Below are positions 35,401 to 44,068 of a stretch of 64,000 nt of DNA, piece after piece (the stretch's first letter is position 1; each line of letters starts with the position of its first letter). The notes beneath the pieces were generated by a model that was not told the origin of the DNA, ran no database searches, and saw only the letters and a program-made list of their open reading frames with translations. Source of the stretch: JAABRE01 sp964413275 (GTDB taxonomy: Bacteria; Cyanobacteriota; Cyanobacteriia; Cyanobacteriales; JAABRE01). The stretch lies in NCBI GenBank assembly GCA_964413275.1, contig CAYPSO010000010.1, positions 1-64,000 of the forward strand, given 5' to 3'. The position numbers and the translations under genes were made by a program.

Positions 35401-36242
35401 GGATTGGCATCCGCACCAATAAATTCTCCACTACTGGTAAACAGAGTAACGGTAGCATTCCACTTAGAAGTACCGCCATTTTTATCAATAAAACGACCGT
35501 TAATTGTGGCGCTAGAACGACCATCTGCGGGAATCCTAGATTCTACTGTTTTGATTTCTAGTTTGGCAGGTAAACCCGGTACATTAATAGTGATGCTAGT
35601 TTCTGGGCCATAAACACCATTGAGATTGGCACGAGCAGTGATAGTGTTTTTTCCTTCTTTAAAAATGACTCCGTACCAAGTTTGAATTAAAACTTGATTT
35701 TCAGAATCTTCTTCAATACGACCAATTAAGCTAGAATCAACTAATTTACCATTAACTAATAAATCTACAGTTGCACCTAGTGGCGATTGAACGATAACAC
35801 TACTGGAAATACCAGTTAAAAACTCTTCATTTTGAGGAGTTACAATTTTGACTTTTGGCCCTTCTTGTGGATTAACTTCATTGTCGGTGGAAAGAGGTAT
35901 GTTTTCTGTGGGAGATTCTTGAGGGGAAACAGGTATATTTTCTGTAGTCGGATTTTCTTCTTGAGCAATTAGGGTAGTTTCTGCCCCCCTTAATCTCCCC
36001 TTAATCCCCCTTTGGAAAGGGAGGGGGGAACTCGAATTATAGTCTCCTTTAAATTCACTAATAAATTTTTCTTCTTGAAATTGCTGTAAATCATCGTTAA
36101 TATCAGCAATAGTTGTGTTTGCTTGAGCTACATTTGTTCCGACTAAACATATTAAACTAGCAATGGAGACGACAGTAAAACATTCTTTTCCAATTCTTTG
36201 TGTTAAGGGAAAGAGACTAAAATTGTTATTATTTTTTTTCAT
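32484..36242 (-). CDS. Large outer-membrane beta-barrel protein with Ig-like N-terminal modules
   Basis: The 1252-residue protein has a signal peptide (about 1-42, ending VAQA) and a low-complexity linker (about 45-130). Ig-like modules follow (about 130-335), with PGLPAKLEIKTVESRIPADG resembling invasin/Big-type domains. A long region of alternating amphipathic strands runs from about 340 to 1215 with aromatic turns (LYAGYGFGKVDD near its end), as in a 20-plus-strand outer-membrane barrel. A polar tail ends it. The start codon overlaps the stop of the DUF11-type gene (ATGA), so the two are translationally coupled and probably form a complex. There is no TonB box or plug that I recognise. A palindromic repeat is inserted in frame at residues about 71-87. 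Confidence 0.85.
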   Translation of the reverse strand: MKKNNNNFSLFPLTQRIGKECFTVVSIASLICLVGTNVAQANTTIADINDDLQQFQEEKFISEFKGDYNSSSPLPFQRGIKGRLRGAETTLIAQEENPTTENIPVSPQESPTENIPLSTDNEVNPQEGPKVKIVTPQNEEFLTGISSSVIVQSPLGATVDLLVNGKLVDSSLIGRIEEDSENQVLIQTWYGVIFKEGKNTITARANLNGVYGPETSITINVPGLPAKLEIKTVESRIPADGRSSATINGRFIDKNGGTSKWNATVTLFTSSGEFIGADANPNLEGFQVKSIDGEFSAQLKSGLDAEKVRISAISNGGEYQGFTQMLFSTQLRDDPILTGYIDLRLGARGTNYHDIYQNYLPRDEDNSLEFDVTSAVFATGSLGEWKYTAAFNSDRSINKDCDCDNRLFGTYQSSEYDYPTYGDNSSIEKIAPSTDQLYLRLERSPQIKNADPDYVMWGDYRTEEFSTPNQEFSAVSRSLHGAKFNYNLGNLQLSGLFANQVDGFQRDSIAPDGTSGLYFLSRRLLKSGSEEVYIELEELNRPGTVIERTLLRRDADYEIDYDRGSLQFRQPILRTSTDRQGNVLIRKIVTTYEYESPGNDNTIFAGRARYHFNREPDRETWLGATYWQEDKEDHDFILYGFDTQISIGKDFRLIGEYAHSENSVEFNGYVKGDAYRFEAEADIGNNIRARAYYKTADAGFSNDATVSFVPGQTRYGANITAKVSKNTALSLKYDREDNFGVVPRPLDKIEEFLDPTTSFIPGSEVDNSLTTLSADIDQKIGKANLDLDFIWRSRQDRMSPGNLNSESGQLRTRIDYPITKNLTVKAINETTIIADADTVFSDRTGIGLDWKIADWVTLGVEQQWFTRGPLEGQSLTRVNLDTNYKLGSDTRFKGRYSFENSESGLLGRGAIGLEQDWKIAPGLKMKFAYERVFTNNFGYTGSGKPFQQPYAVGQGASALQLTNGNSYSVGLNYTDNPDFSASIRFEHRDSSKSSNTVLTANANGKITPSLQGLFSYQQSDVANQGLEDLGTSRELKVGLAYRNPNDDRFNGLLKYEFRQNPNTIPDTILFGIGTGSEDHLLSLEGIYTPNWRWEFYGKYAFRSSTTYLADDFVANSEIHLGQLRASYRLGYNWDVVAEARMISQPSAGYTETGFLAELGYYLTSELRLYAGYGFGKVDDADFTGTRSAGGPYIGVTVKLNGLWDGFGEQKPVPPQQQELLTSKATEEDSIWQQKNQENVENPKTNQTKNNDN
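35983..36029. repeat. C/G-run palindromic repeat inside a coding sequence
   Basis: The core CCCCCTTTGGAAAGGG is followed by AGGGGGG, forming a near-perfect hairpin. It is preceded by two TTAATCTCCCC/TTAATCCCCC units. This is the intergenic repeat type often seen in cyanobacteria. Here it lies within the beta-barrel gene and is translated, in frame, as PLPFQRGIKGRLRGA in the linker after the signal peptide. Confidence 0.75.
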
Positions 36243-38698
36243 GGTGCATTCTCCTCCCCAAAAGCAGGAGTTACTGCAAAGTTCATTTTGACAATGCTTC
36301 CGGGAGCTAAACGCACCAGTCGAGATTGACTATTTTTTTCGATGAAGCGAAGATTAGGGGCAAGGGCATAACCCGGAACACTGGTTAAATCTAGGACTCC
36401 AGTATGATACCCCGGTAAAATATTAGCGACAGTAAATAAACCATTTTCATCAGTGCTAATTCTATTACCATCTTCTAAAAAGATAATTGCATTAGCTACT
36501 CCGGGTTCTCCGGGTTGTTGTTCGCCATCGAAGTTTTTATCAACAAATACTCGGCCGATAATTGTGCCACAGTTAGCCACAATCCCCGGTTCAACATCTA
36601 AGGTATGAATTGCAGGCCCATCATTGAGAGTTAAACCGTTATCTAGCCGAGTTGCCGAAACATTAGCTAAATTTTTACCACTACCCCGTAGGGAATCCGG
36701 TGTAAGTTGGGCGGCATAAACAAGGGTAAGAGTTTCTCCGGTTTCTAAAACACCGTTATACACAAAGTCCACATCTTGTTTATTGGTGCTAACTTCTAAA
36801 TCAATTATTTCTTCGCCAACGGCGGCTTTAACTGAATTTTCTAGAAAACGGAAACCCGCAGGTAAAATATCAGAAAGCTTAACAGTTTCTATATCACTAA
36901 CAGATAGATTTCTGACGATTAAACGGTATAAAACCGTATCTCCGGGTTCTGCGTTGGCTCTATCCCCTGTTTTATCAATTCTGATTTCTTGCTCTTCACA
37001 AATACTTGCTCCTAAATCTAGTACCCCAATATCCAAGCCAATTCTGTCTGCATCCTCCACAAGAACGATTTCCCCAGTAATTTCTGTTCTTTGCAAAGGA
37101 TCGGCAACACTGATTGGCTTACCATCTAAAGACCTTGCCGTATATTGAACTATATTATCAAAAGTCTCACCAATGGTAATTTTAATACGACGCTCATCAT
37201 AGATAGAATCTTCGGGGGGTTTAACTATTAAAATATATTCTCTACCTTTATCAAGTTGCTGCATACTTTCATCAAAAAGAAAGCTATATTTGCCATCATC
37301 TTGATTGGTTAGGAAAAAAGGATTAGAATTTTGAATATTGGGTTCAATACCTTTAGGAATAGCATTATTAGGATCGTCGGGTAACTCAGTTGTGGTTAAC
37401 TCTGTTAAACTAGTTATCTCTGTGGGAATCACAGGATCTACATCAAATATCCCTACCACAAAACCTCGATAATCTTCTAAAAGTGCGCCTCCACAACCAC
37501 TAATTTGTCCAAAGGGATCTGTTAATGGGTCTAAAACTGTAATTAAACTTAGGGTAGGAGAAGTAATAATCGGCTCGTTTTCACCATTAGTACAATCTGT
37601 GGCTAAACCAAGACTTAAGGAAGTAGATGAAACGGTGGATAAGTTACCAACAGTGGTGATGGCAACGATTTTTACCTGTTCTTGAGGTTGTAAGACTAAT
37701 GGAGTACCTTGCTCGGTAATATCACCTTCAGTAATAACTTCTCCTGTGGAAATCTTACTTTTTTGGTATTTAACGGCAACTATTTGACCAGGGCCTTCTA
37801 AACCAGTAGATTGTAAGGTTGCTGCATTGGGTAAATCAAGGGTTGCTTGAGCTAAACCTTGATTAGCAAAAACAAACTCATAATTAACCGTATCTCCCTG
37901 GGTGATACTAGAAGCTCCTCCTTCACGAATTACTTTTAATTCTGACTCTAGTAAGGTTTGGTTAGCTTCAAGACTGTTAACTACCTCAGTGTCTAAACCA
38001 ATAGTAATTGAAGCAAATATATCTTGTCGGGCTTGCCAAAAGGAGCTTGTAGCATTAAGTCCAGTAATAGTGTTTAAAGCTGTTGCCCTAGCGTTTTGAG
38101 CTTGTTGTGTATTTAAACCTAATACTTTTAATGTCTCAACAGAAGTATTACTAAGAGCGATTAAAATATTATTGGTTGAGATTTGATTAGCTAAATTTGC
38201 TTTTTCTGGGGGTAAAGCGGAGGTTATAGCAGCAATTACTTGACTTAATCCCTCTTCTATGCTAGTATTTTCTGATAAAGTTAAAAAGCGAGCGATCGCC
38301 GTATTAATTACTGTTTCTCTTTCTGTACTGCTTAATTGCTTTAAAAAAGAATCCTCAAGTTCTGCTTCTAAAGCATCAGCAATAGTTCCTACTCCTAAAA
38401 TTAAGTTACCTTCAGCATCAGTAATATTATTTTTAGCTACTTTTAAGTTAACTTGTTTACCGATAAGCTGATTACTAAGGGAATTACTTATTCCAAAATA
38501 CTTTTTATCAGAAACAGAATACTCATAACTGGCATTATTAACTAACTGAACTTTTGCATCGCCTACATCCGCCTGACATTGTAAAGCAGTCTGAGCAAAA
38601 CTCGGTAAAGGTATCAGAGCTAAAGCCAAGGGTAGAGAAGTTACAGCTAAAGCTTTTACCAATTTATTTAATTTGAATGATGGCATGAGCTTTAACAC
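36239..38698 (-). CDS. Exported DUF11-type repeat protein with SdrD-B-like domain
   Basis: The 819-residue protein has a signal peptide (about 1-36, ending PSFAQ) and a helical, Q/A-rich region (about 60-235). DUF11-like beta domains follow: about 250-370 (GDTVNYEFVFANQG) and about 570-690 (AEPGDTVLYRLIVRNLSVSD then LPAGFRFLENS). The C-terminus (about 700-790) is an SdrD-B/carboxypeptidase-regulatory-like domain: GRVFVDKNFDGEQQPGEPGV and STDENGLFTVANILPGYH. Such domains build rigid surface stalks. Its stop overlaps the start of the barrel gene (ATGA), so the barrel may secrete or anchor it. Confidence 0.87.
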   Translation of the reverse strand: MLKLMPSFKLNKLVKALAVTSLPLALALIPLPSFAQTALQCQADVGDAKVQLVNNASYEYSVSDKKYFGISNSLSNQLIGKQVNLKVAKNNITDAEGNLILGVGTIADALEAELEDSFLKQLSSTERETVINTAIARFLTLSENTSIEEGLSQVIAAITSALPPEKANLANQISTNNILIALSNTSVETLKVLGLNTQQAQNARATALNTITGLNATSSFWQARQDIFASITIGLDTEVVNSLEANQTLLESELKVIREGGASSITQGDTVNYEFVFANQGLAQATLDLPNAATLQSTGLEGPGQIVAVKYQKSKISTGEVITEGDITEQGTPLVLQPQEQVKIVAITTVGNLSTVSSTSLSLGLATDCTNGENEPIITSPTLSLITVLDPLTDPFGQISGCGGALLEDYRGFVVGIFDVDPVIPTEITSLTELTTTELPDDPNNAIPKGIEPNIQNSNPFFLTNQDDGKYSFLFDESMQQLDKGREYILIVKPPEDSIYDERRIKITIGETFDNIVQYTARSLDGKPISVADPLQRTEITGEIVLVEDADRIGLDIGVLDLGASICEEQEIRIDKTGDRANAEPGDTVLYRLIVRNLSVSDIETVKLSDILPAGFRFLENSVKAAVGEEIIDLEVSTNKQDVDFVYNGVLETGETLTLVYAAQLTPDSLRGSGKNLANVSATRLDNGLTLNDGPAIHTLDVEPGIVANCGTIIGRVFVDKNFDGEQQPGEPGVANAIIFLEDGNRISTDENGLFTVANILPGYHTGVLDLTSVPGYALAPNLRFIEKNSQSRLVRLAPGSIVKMNFAVTPAFGEENAP

Positions 38699-38767
38699 TT
38701 TGATTAACTCCAGAATAAGTAGTTCGTAGTTAGTGGACTGTTTCGCATTTGCTGACGCAAACGTAGT

Positions 38768-38812
38768 TAGAAAGCTAAAAGCTAAAAGCTAATCGCTAAA
38801 AGCTAACTATTA
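38768..38812. repeat. Degenerate heptamer/octamer array (AGCTAAAA type)
   Basis: Units of AGCTAAA and AGCTAATCG repeat about six times between the two DUF11-type genes. Just upstream, near 38733, is an isolated AGTGGACTGTTTCGC that resembles a MITE end. The array overlaps the presumed intergenic part of the transcript. Confidence 0.6.
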
Positions 38813-38813
38813 A

Positions 38814-39482
38814 CTATCTAACCCTGACTTGATAATTAGCTTTGTTTTGAGTAGGATCGCTATTATCGTTAGGATCGACATCACCCAATTGAACACTAAT
38901 TTCATCAACAATGGAGGTAGCAGTAATTTCTGAGGTAATTTCAACATCTATGTAATCACCAGAAGCTATCAGAGCGTTAGTTCTTTGATAAGCTTCGTTA
39001 ACTGTAACAGGAGTAAAATTAGCGGTTATATCAGTACCAGCACTATCTTTTACTACTAAACTCACATCCGCAGCATCTACTGATAAACCTTTTAGGTAAG
39101 CTGAATTTTCTAAGGTTGCTTCTGTGGGAATAGCTATGTGAGTGCTATCGTTACCTGTATTAGTTACCCTAAATTTAAAGGTTACTATGTCGTCTTTATC
39201 ATAAGAATCACCATTGGGATCGTCAACACCATTGGGTACGACGATAATACCAGCAACTTCAGCTACGGTTACTACGACAGTGTTAGATTCGGCGTTAATT
39301 ACATTGCCTTCATCGTCTGTATAGGTAGCGGTAGCTGTGTTACTAATGGTAGAGCCGGCATCAGGCGTTGTCTGAGCGTTGGCTATCAAGGGCATTCCTA
39401 ATTGAAATAAACTTGCTGTAGCTAAGGTTGAGCCGACAAGTGAGCGAACATATTTTTTCTTTTTAGAATAAGATTTTTTCAT
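38814..39482 (-). CDS. Exported DUF11-like protein, first gene of the surface cluster
   Basis: The 222-residue protein has a basic N-terminus (MKKSYSKKKKYVRS), a signal sequence (to about residue 37, ANAQ) and then one or two beta-sandwich modules. STISNTATATYTDDEGN and ESNTVVVTVAEVAGI are the usual opening of DUF11-type secreted proteins. DDIVTFKFRVTNTGNDSTHI is the DUF11 core. No membrane anchor is visible. Being first in the cluster, short and probably well expressed, it could be the repeating or major subunit. That is a guess from order and size. Confidence 0.8.
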   Translation of the reverse strand: MKKSYSKKKKYVRSLVGSTLATASLFQLGMPLIANAQTTPDAGSTISNTATATYTDDEGNVINAESNTVVVTVAEVAGIIVVPNGVDDPNGDSYDKDDIVTFKFRVTNTGNDSTHIAIPTEATLENSAYLKGLSVDAADVSLVVKDSAGTDITANFTPVTVNEAYQRTNALIASGDYIDVEITSEITATSIVDEISVQLGDVDPNDNSDPTQNKANYQVRVR

Positions 39483-39782
39483 CTATATTTTTTCTACTTC
39501 GAGATAGGTTATTGTATTTGTTTGATTTTTTGTTAGTTGTTTTTGATTTATATAAATCTAGTACAATAACAATAGATTAAGGAAAATCTAAAATAAGTTT
39601 TAACTTATTTGTTTACCTGTTTTAATACAATTTTCACATAAACCTTTTACCGATGTAATCAGGCATTTTACTGAATATTTTTTAGATAAGTAATTAAACT
39701 TACTTATGCACTTCATTGATTTTGTTTAGGTACTTACGTATTTTTTCTTATTAATTTTAATCAGCTTCAAAATTAGGTTGAT
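39483..39782. other. Long A+T-rich leader upstream of the surface cluster
   Basis: This 300-bp spacer lies between the glycosyltransferase end and the first surface gene. It must contain the minus-strand promoter of the cluster. A TATATAAAT box occurs near 39550 on that strand, and a stem-like AAGTTTTAACTT and a TAAGTAATTAAACTTACTTA palindrome (39690-39709) are visible. I see no ORF. Confidence 0.45.
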
Positions 39783-41051
39783 TCACTTGTTTAAAGTAAA
39801 GTAACTAGATATTATTTCTATAGCCTGCTTAACTCCATCTTCTGCTTGAATTTTTTGTGCAATTGCATTTGCTTGTTTTGCCATAGTTGGATCCCTCACT
39901 GCTATTTTTATTGCTGTTGCCAAATCCTCTACGGTTAACTTTGCTTTAGGAATTGGCGGTGGACTTGTTCCCAATTTCATCACCCTGTCGCCCCAAAACG
40001 GCTGATCGCTAAAGAAAGGCACAATAACAGACGGTACACCAGCTTTGAGAGCCGCCGAAGTTGTTCCTGCCCCACCATGATGGACGATCGCAGCCATTTT
40101 AGGAAATAACCAATCATGGGGTACTGAATCTAGCAAAAATACATGATCTGGTAAATCAGTTTGGGTAATGCCACCCCAACCAGTGAGCAAAATAGCCCTT
40201 TGTTCTGACTGTTTGAGAGCAGCTAAAATAAGCTCAGTAAGTTGGAGAGGTTCACGTTCGCTCATGCTACCAAAACCAATATAAACAGGAGGCGGCGATT
40301 CCTCTGCTAAAAAATTCAGCAACGACTCCGAGGCTTGCCAATCGACTGACTGTTCTAGAAACCAGTATCCAGTAACGTATAAACGATCGCCCCAGTTTTT
40401 TGGTTTGGGTACGACTATGGGACTATAGCCATAGAGAACGGGCGTATTAGCACGATTGAGACGACGATAGAGCGTAGCAAAGGGAACTGCCGGGAGATGT
40501 AACTGGGATTTGCGAAACTCATTTAGCGGTTTACTAAACACTAATCCAAACGCTTCAGTTAGAAATGGATAACTCCATTGATTTAAAAGACGACCTAAAC
40601 GCAATGTAGGCGGTACAGAAGGACAAGCAAAATCTGGATTGGCACTTATGGGAATTAAAGAAGCTAGGAAACACGGTATTCCCAAGGCTTGAGCAATATC
40701 ATATCCCCAGATTGTCAAAGTTGTGAAAATAATCCCATCACTATCTTGACAAATCTCCCAAGAATTTAAAATTCCCTGAGCTACCAGAGGGCGAACTATC
40801 TGAGCATATCGCTGAATTAACTGGATTGGATTTTTGCTCTCCAACATTTGCCGCCCGGCTTCACTGGCCATTATTGCTTGTACATCATCTGAGATCGAAG
40901 CAAACTCCAGTCCATATTGTTGTATCATTCCTTCAAAGGTATCGTGGGTAGCAATAGTAATCTCAAACCCAGACTTTTTTAACCCCAAACCAAGGGCGAT
41001 GAAGGGTTGAACATCTCCTCGCGATCCGGTTGTCAAAATAGTAATTTTCAC
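39783..41051 (-). CDS. UDP-glycosyltransferase of the sterol-glucosyltransferase type (GT1/GT28-like)
   Basis: The 422-residue enzyme has a GT-B fold. The N-terminal motif is TTGSRGDVQPFIALGLGL (residues 6-23). The C-terminal nucleotide-sugar site is DSVPHDWLFPKMAAIVHHGGAGTTSAALKAGVPSVIVPFFSDQPFWG (about 310-355). This is the pattern of sterol and macrolide glucosyltransferases that glycosylate lipids. The start codon is GTG. Codon use is visibly richer in G and C than neighbouring genes, and it borders a broken gene and a desaturase, so recent acquisition is likely. The acceptor is unknown. Confidence 0.9.
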   Translation of the reverse strand: MKITILTTGSRGDVQPFIALGLGLKKSGFEITIATHDTFEGMIQQYGLEFASISDDVQAIMASEAGRQMLESKNPIQLIQRYAQIVRPLVAQGILNSWEICQDSDGIIFTTLTIWGYDIAQALGIPCFLASLIPISANPDFACPSVPPTLRLGRLLNQWSYPFLTEAFGLVFSKPLNEFRKSQLHLPAVPFATLYRRLNRANTPVLYGYSPIVVPKPKNWGDRLYVTGYWFLEQSVDWQASESLLNFLAEESPPPVYIGFGSMSEREPLQLTELILAALKQSEQRAILLTGWGGITQTDLPDHVFLLDSVPHDWLFPKMAAIVHHGGAGTTSAALKAGVPSVIVPFFSDQPFWGDRVMKLGTSPPPIPKAKLTVEDLATAIKIAVRDPTMAKQANAIAQKIQAEDGVKQAIEIISSYFTLNK

Positions 41052-41131
41052 GATTTTAACCTCTATGAAGTTTCTCTATCCTTAGCTACACAATCTCTGC
41101 TATTTTTCCCAGTAAGTTTCACATTGCTTAT

Positions 41132-41302
41132 CTATATTTTTTTAATTAGATTGAGTAGAGAATTTTCATTTTCAAATTTTTTGCCTATTTCTGCTACTAA
41201 TGGTGCAACTATGTTAGAACCAGTAATGGTTAATTTTCCTTCTTTTGTCCCTACTGTGAAATGTTGAGGAATACCTTTAAGCCAAAAGCGTACTTCTTGC
41301 AC
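41132..41302 (-). pseudogene. Relic of a PstS-like phosphate-binding protein
   Basis: On the minus strand a frame from a GTG at 41302 reads VQEVRFWLKGIPQHFTVGTK, then GKLTITGSNIVAPLVAEIGK, then KFENENSL and stops. The segment L-T-I-T-G-S-x-x-V-A-P-L is the conserved N-terminal ligand-binding stretch of PstS-type phosphate-binding proteins, which continue for another 250 or more residues. It therefore looks like a gene fragment in the 309-bp spacer between two probably imported genes. The spacer otherwise shows nothing. The open frame on the plus strand here is its shadow. Confidence 0.55.
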
Positions 41303-41360
41303 AGATTCTACTCAAAACCATTATACTGGCTTTGTATCCTACCCAAAAAATAGCCAAATC

Positions 41361-42491
41361 TTGAATAATTTTATAAGCTACTCTCCAAAGAGTGAGAAAA
41401 TTAGGGTAATTAAAAAGTCAGATTTTGTTCTCAAGCCCTATATGAAGAGCAACAACTTTCGGGCAATTTATCAAATCCTAAATACTGTTTTACCTTACTT
41501 CTTTTTGTGGTTTCTGGCAGTTAAAGCTGCTCCAATTTCTCCTTGGCTTCTTCCACTCATCATGGTTTTGATGATACTTTTTTCGCTACGTTGTTTTTCT
41601 TTAATGCACGATTGTGGACATTATTCGCTCTTTCGTTCAAAAAAGCTAAATCGGATATTCGGTTTTATTCTAGGAGTTATTAATGCTATTCCCCAATATC
41701 CTTGGTCAAGAGGTCATACTTACCACCATAAAACCAATGGTGATTGGGAACGCTATAGAGGCCCATCTGCATTGATTTCAACTGAGGAATTTATCAAACT
41801 TACGCCTCTGGCTCAGAAATATTATGAATGGCTGAGACACCCATTAATGCTCTTTCCCGGAGGTTTTTTCTACCTAGCTATTAAGCCAAGACTTGCTCTC
41901 ATAGCAGGAATTTATGATTTTATTGGTCATCTGTTCACTTGCTTGAAGAAAAATTCTTCTATGAGTCTATCGCAAATTATCTCTTCTCATAAGTCTAGAA
42001 ATTGGTACACAGCAGCAGAGTTTTGGGATTTGTTCTTCAATAATATTTGCGTTGTTAGTAGCTGGATTATCCTTAGCTATTTCCTTGGAGCAGGATTTTT
42101 CTTAAGTATTTACTCAATTACTTTAACTTTTTCAGCCGCCATATTCATTTATGTTTTCTTTGTACAGCATAACTTTGAAGGTTCTTATGCCCACAAAACG
42201 GATGGTTGGGATTATTTACTTGGAGCTATTGAGGGCAGTAGTTATTTAAAGTTGCCAATGATTCTTCAGTGGTTTTCTGCAAACATCGGGTATCATAATA
42301 TTCATCATCTTTCTGAAAGAATTCCTAACTATAATCTTGAAGCTTGTCATAATGTAAATATTCATCTTCTCTCAAAATCAAAAACACTTCGGATTGCAGA
42401 TATGATTGATTGCTCCAAATTTATTCTTTGGGATTCTGCTTCAAATAAACTTGTATCAATTAAGGATATTGCCAACTCAAGAATCAGTTAA
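41361..42491 (+). CDS. Membrane fatty-acid desaturase/hydroxylase family protein
   Basis: The 376-residue membrane protein has the three histidine boxes of the desaturase superfamily: HDCGH (near residue 83), HTYHH (near 119) and HNIHH (near 313), with hydrophobic helices between. These bind a di-iron centre. The spacing fits acyl-lipid desaturases, but the regioselectivity cannot be predicted. The start is uncertain: the frame is open upstream to 41268, TTG at 41361 is the best family-length start, and the first ATG (41442) gives a shorter N-terminus. It pairs with the glycosyltransferase in a possible imported lipid-modifying island. Confidence 0.87.
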   Translation: MNNFISYSPKSEKIRVIKKSDFVLKPYMKSNNFRAIYQILNTVLPYFFLWFLAVKAAPISPWLLPLIMVLMILFSLRCFSLMHDCGHYSLFRSKKLNRIFGFILGVINAIPQYPWSRGHTYHHKTNGDWERYRGPSALISTEEFIKLTPLAQKYYEWLRHPLMLFPGGFFYLAIKPRLALIAGIYDFIGHLFTCLKKNSSMSLSQIISSHKSRNWYTAAEFWDLFFNNICVVSSWIILSYFLGAGFFLSIYSITLTFSAAIFIYVFFVQHNFEGSYAHKTDGWDYLLGAIEGSSYLKLPMILQWFSANIGYHNIHHLSERIPNYNLEACHNVNIHLLSKSKTLRIADMIDCSKFILWDSASNKLVSIKDIANSRIS

Positions 42492-42571
42492 TCGAAAGCA
42501 ATTGCCGGTTTTCTTTTAAAATGATAATTACTTAATTTTGAGAGGATACGCTTGAAGTATATTACACAAAA

Positions 42572-44068
42572 ATGATCGACATAATATTAATAGCTTTAGG
42601 TGGTGGGATTTTAATGGGGTTGACAACAGCCCCTTTTAATATGTGGTTTTTAGCTTGGTTTGCTTTAGTTCCTTTATGGATAATTATTGTTAAAAATAAC
42701 TGGCGAGAAAATATATTAATTTCTTTAGCTTGGGGAGCAGGTTATCATGGTTTAGCTTTATTTTGGATTACGGGTATTCACCCAATGACATGGATGGGAG
42801 TACCTTGGCTTGCTTCATTTTTAATTGCTATTTTGGTTTGGCTATTTATTACTTTTTGGGGGGCATTACTTGTAATAATTTGGTCATTTTTATTTAAAAT
42901 TTTATCTCATAAAAATATATTTATTAGAATTTTATTAGGTATATCTTTATGGTGTATTTTAGAATATATTTGGAGTAATGGCGATTTATGGTGGACGAGT
43001 TTATCCTTTACCCAAAGTCCCTATAATTTATATATTTTACATCTAAGTCAAATTTCTGGCCCGACTACAGTAACGGCAATTATTATTTTAATTAATGGTT
43101 TAATTGCGGAATCATTTTTACAAAAAAAATATAGCAAAATTTTTTTATTATCAGCATTAATAATTTTATTATCAACTCATATTTTGGGTTATTTAATATA
43201 TCAAAAACCTATTGTCACCTACTCAACAGATAAAATAAAAATAGGGATTATTCAAGGCAATATTCCTAATACTATTAAACTTTATCCTGAAGGTTGGCGG
43301 AAAGCAGTTGAAGGTTATACAACTGGATATAAAAAATTAGCTAGTGAAGGTGTAGAATTAATCTTAACTCCCGAAACTGCATTACCTTTTTATTGGAATG
43401 ATTTAGTAGAAGGTAATGACCTATTTTATCAAGCAATTAAAAAAGAAAAAATTCCTGTTTTGGTAGGAGCATTTGGCAAGGAAGGTAAGAGTTTTACTAA
43501 CAGTTTATTTATGATAAATAGTAATGGAGAAACCTTAAATCGTTATGATAAAGTTAAATTAGTACCATTAGGAGAATATATTCCCTTTGAGAAAGTTTTG
43601 GGTAAAATAATCGATCGCCTTTCACCTTTAGATAGCCATTTATTACGAGGAAATAGGGAGCAAATTATTGATACTCCTCTTGGTCAAGCAATTGTTGGTA
43701 TCTGTTATGAATCTGCATTTAGCGAGCATTTTCGCCGTCAAACTGCACGGGGAGGAGAGTTTATCATTACTGCTTCTAATAATGCCCATTATAGCGATGT
43801 AATGCCTGCTCAACATCATGGCCAAGATGTCATGAGGGCAATAGAAAATGATAGATGGATTGCTAGAGCAACTAATACTGGTTATTCTGCCATCGTCGAT
43901 CCCCATGGAGTTACTTACTGGATTTCTCAACTTAATAAATATGAGTTACATATTGATAATATTTATCGCAGAAATACGCAAACTTTATATGTTAAATATG
44001 GCGATTGGTTAACGATATTTTTCTTAGTTTTAACAGTTATTTTAACTACTAAAATTTTATATTCATAA
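42572..44068 (+). CDS. lnt: Apolipoprotein N-acyltransferase
   Basis: Lnt adds the third acyl chain to the N-terminal cysteine of lipoproteins at the outer face of the inner membrane. The 498-residue protein has about six N-terminal hydrophobic segments (1-215), then a nitrilase-fold domain, then a final hydrophobic helix (about 477-495). The catalytic triad can be located: E268 in LTPETALPF, K327 in YDKVKLVPLGEYIPF, and C378 in VGICYESAF. The length is normal. Confidence 0.93.
   Translation: MIDIILIALGGGILMGLTTAPFNMWFLAWFALVPLWIIIVKNNWRENILISLAWGAGYHGLALFWITGIHPMTWMGVPWLASFLIAILVWLFITFWGALLVIIWSFLFKILSHKNIFIRILLGISLWCILEYIWSNGDLWWTSLSFTQSPYNLYILHLSQISGPTTVTAIIILINGLIAESFLQKKYSKIFLLSALIILLSTHILGYLIYQKPIVTYSTDKIKIGIIQGNIPNTIKLYPEGWRKAVEGYTTGYKKLASEGVELILTPETALPFYWNDLVEGNDLFYQAIKKEKIPVLVGAFGKEGKSFTNSLFMINSNGETLNRYDKVKLVPLGEYIPFEKVLGKIIDRLSPLDSHLLRGNREQIIDTPLGQAIVGICYESAFSEHFRRQTARGGEFIITASNNAHYSDVMPAQHHGQDVMRAIENDRWIARATNTGYSAIVDPHGVTYWISQLNKYELHIDNIYRRNTQTLYVKYGDWLTIFFLVLTVILTTKILYS

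Noticed and set aside
41007..41267. 86-codon plus-strand frame between the glycosyltransferase and desaturase
   Set aside because: The opposite strand carries a recognisable PstS-like segment, so this frame is its shadow.
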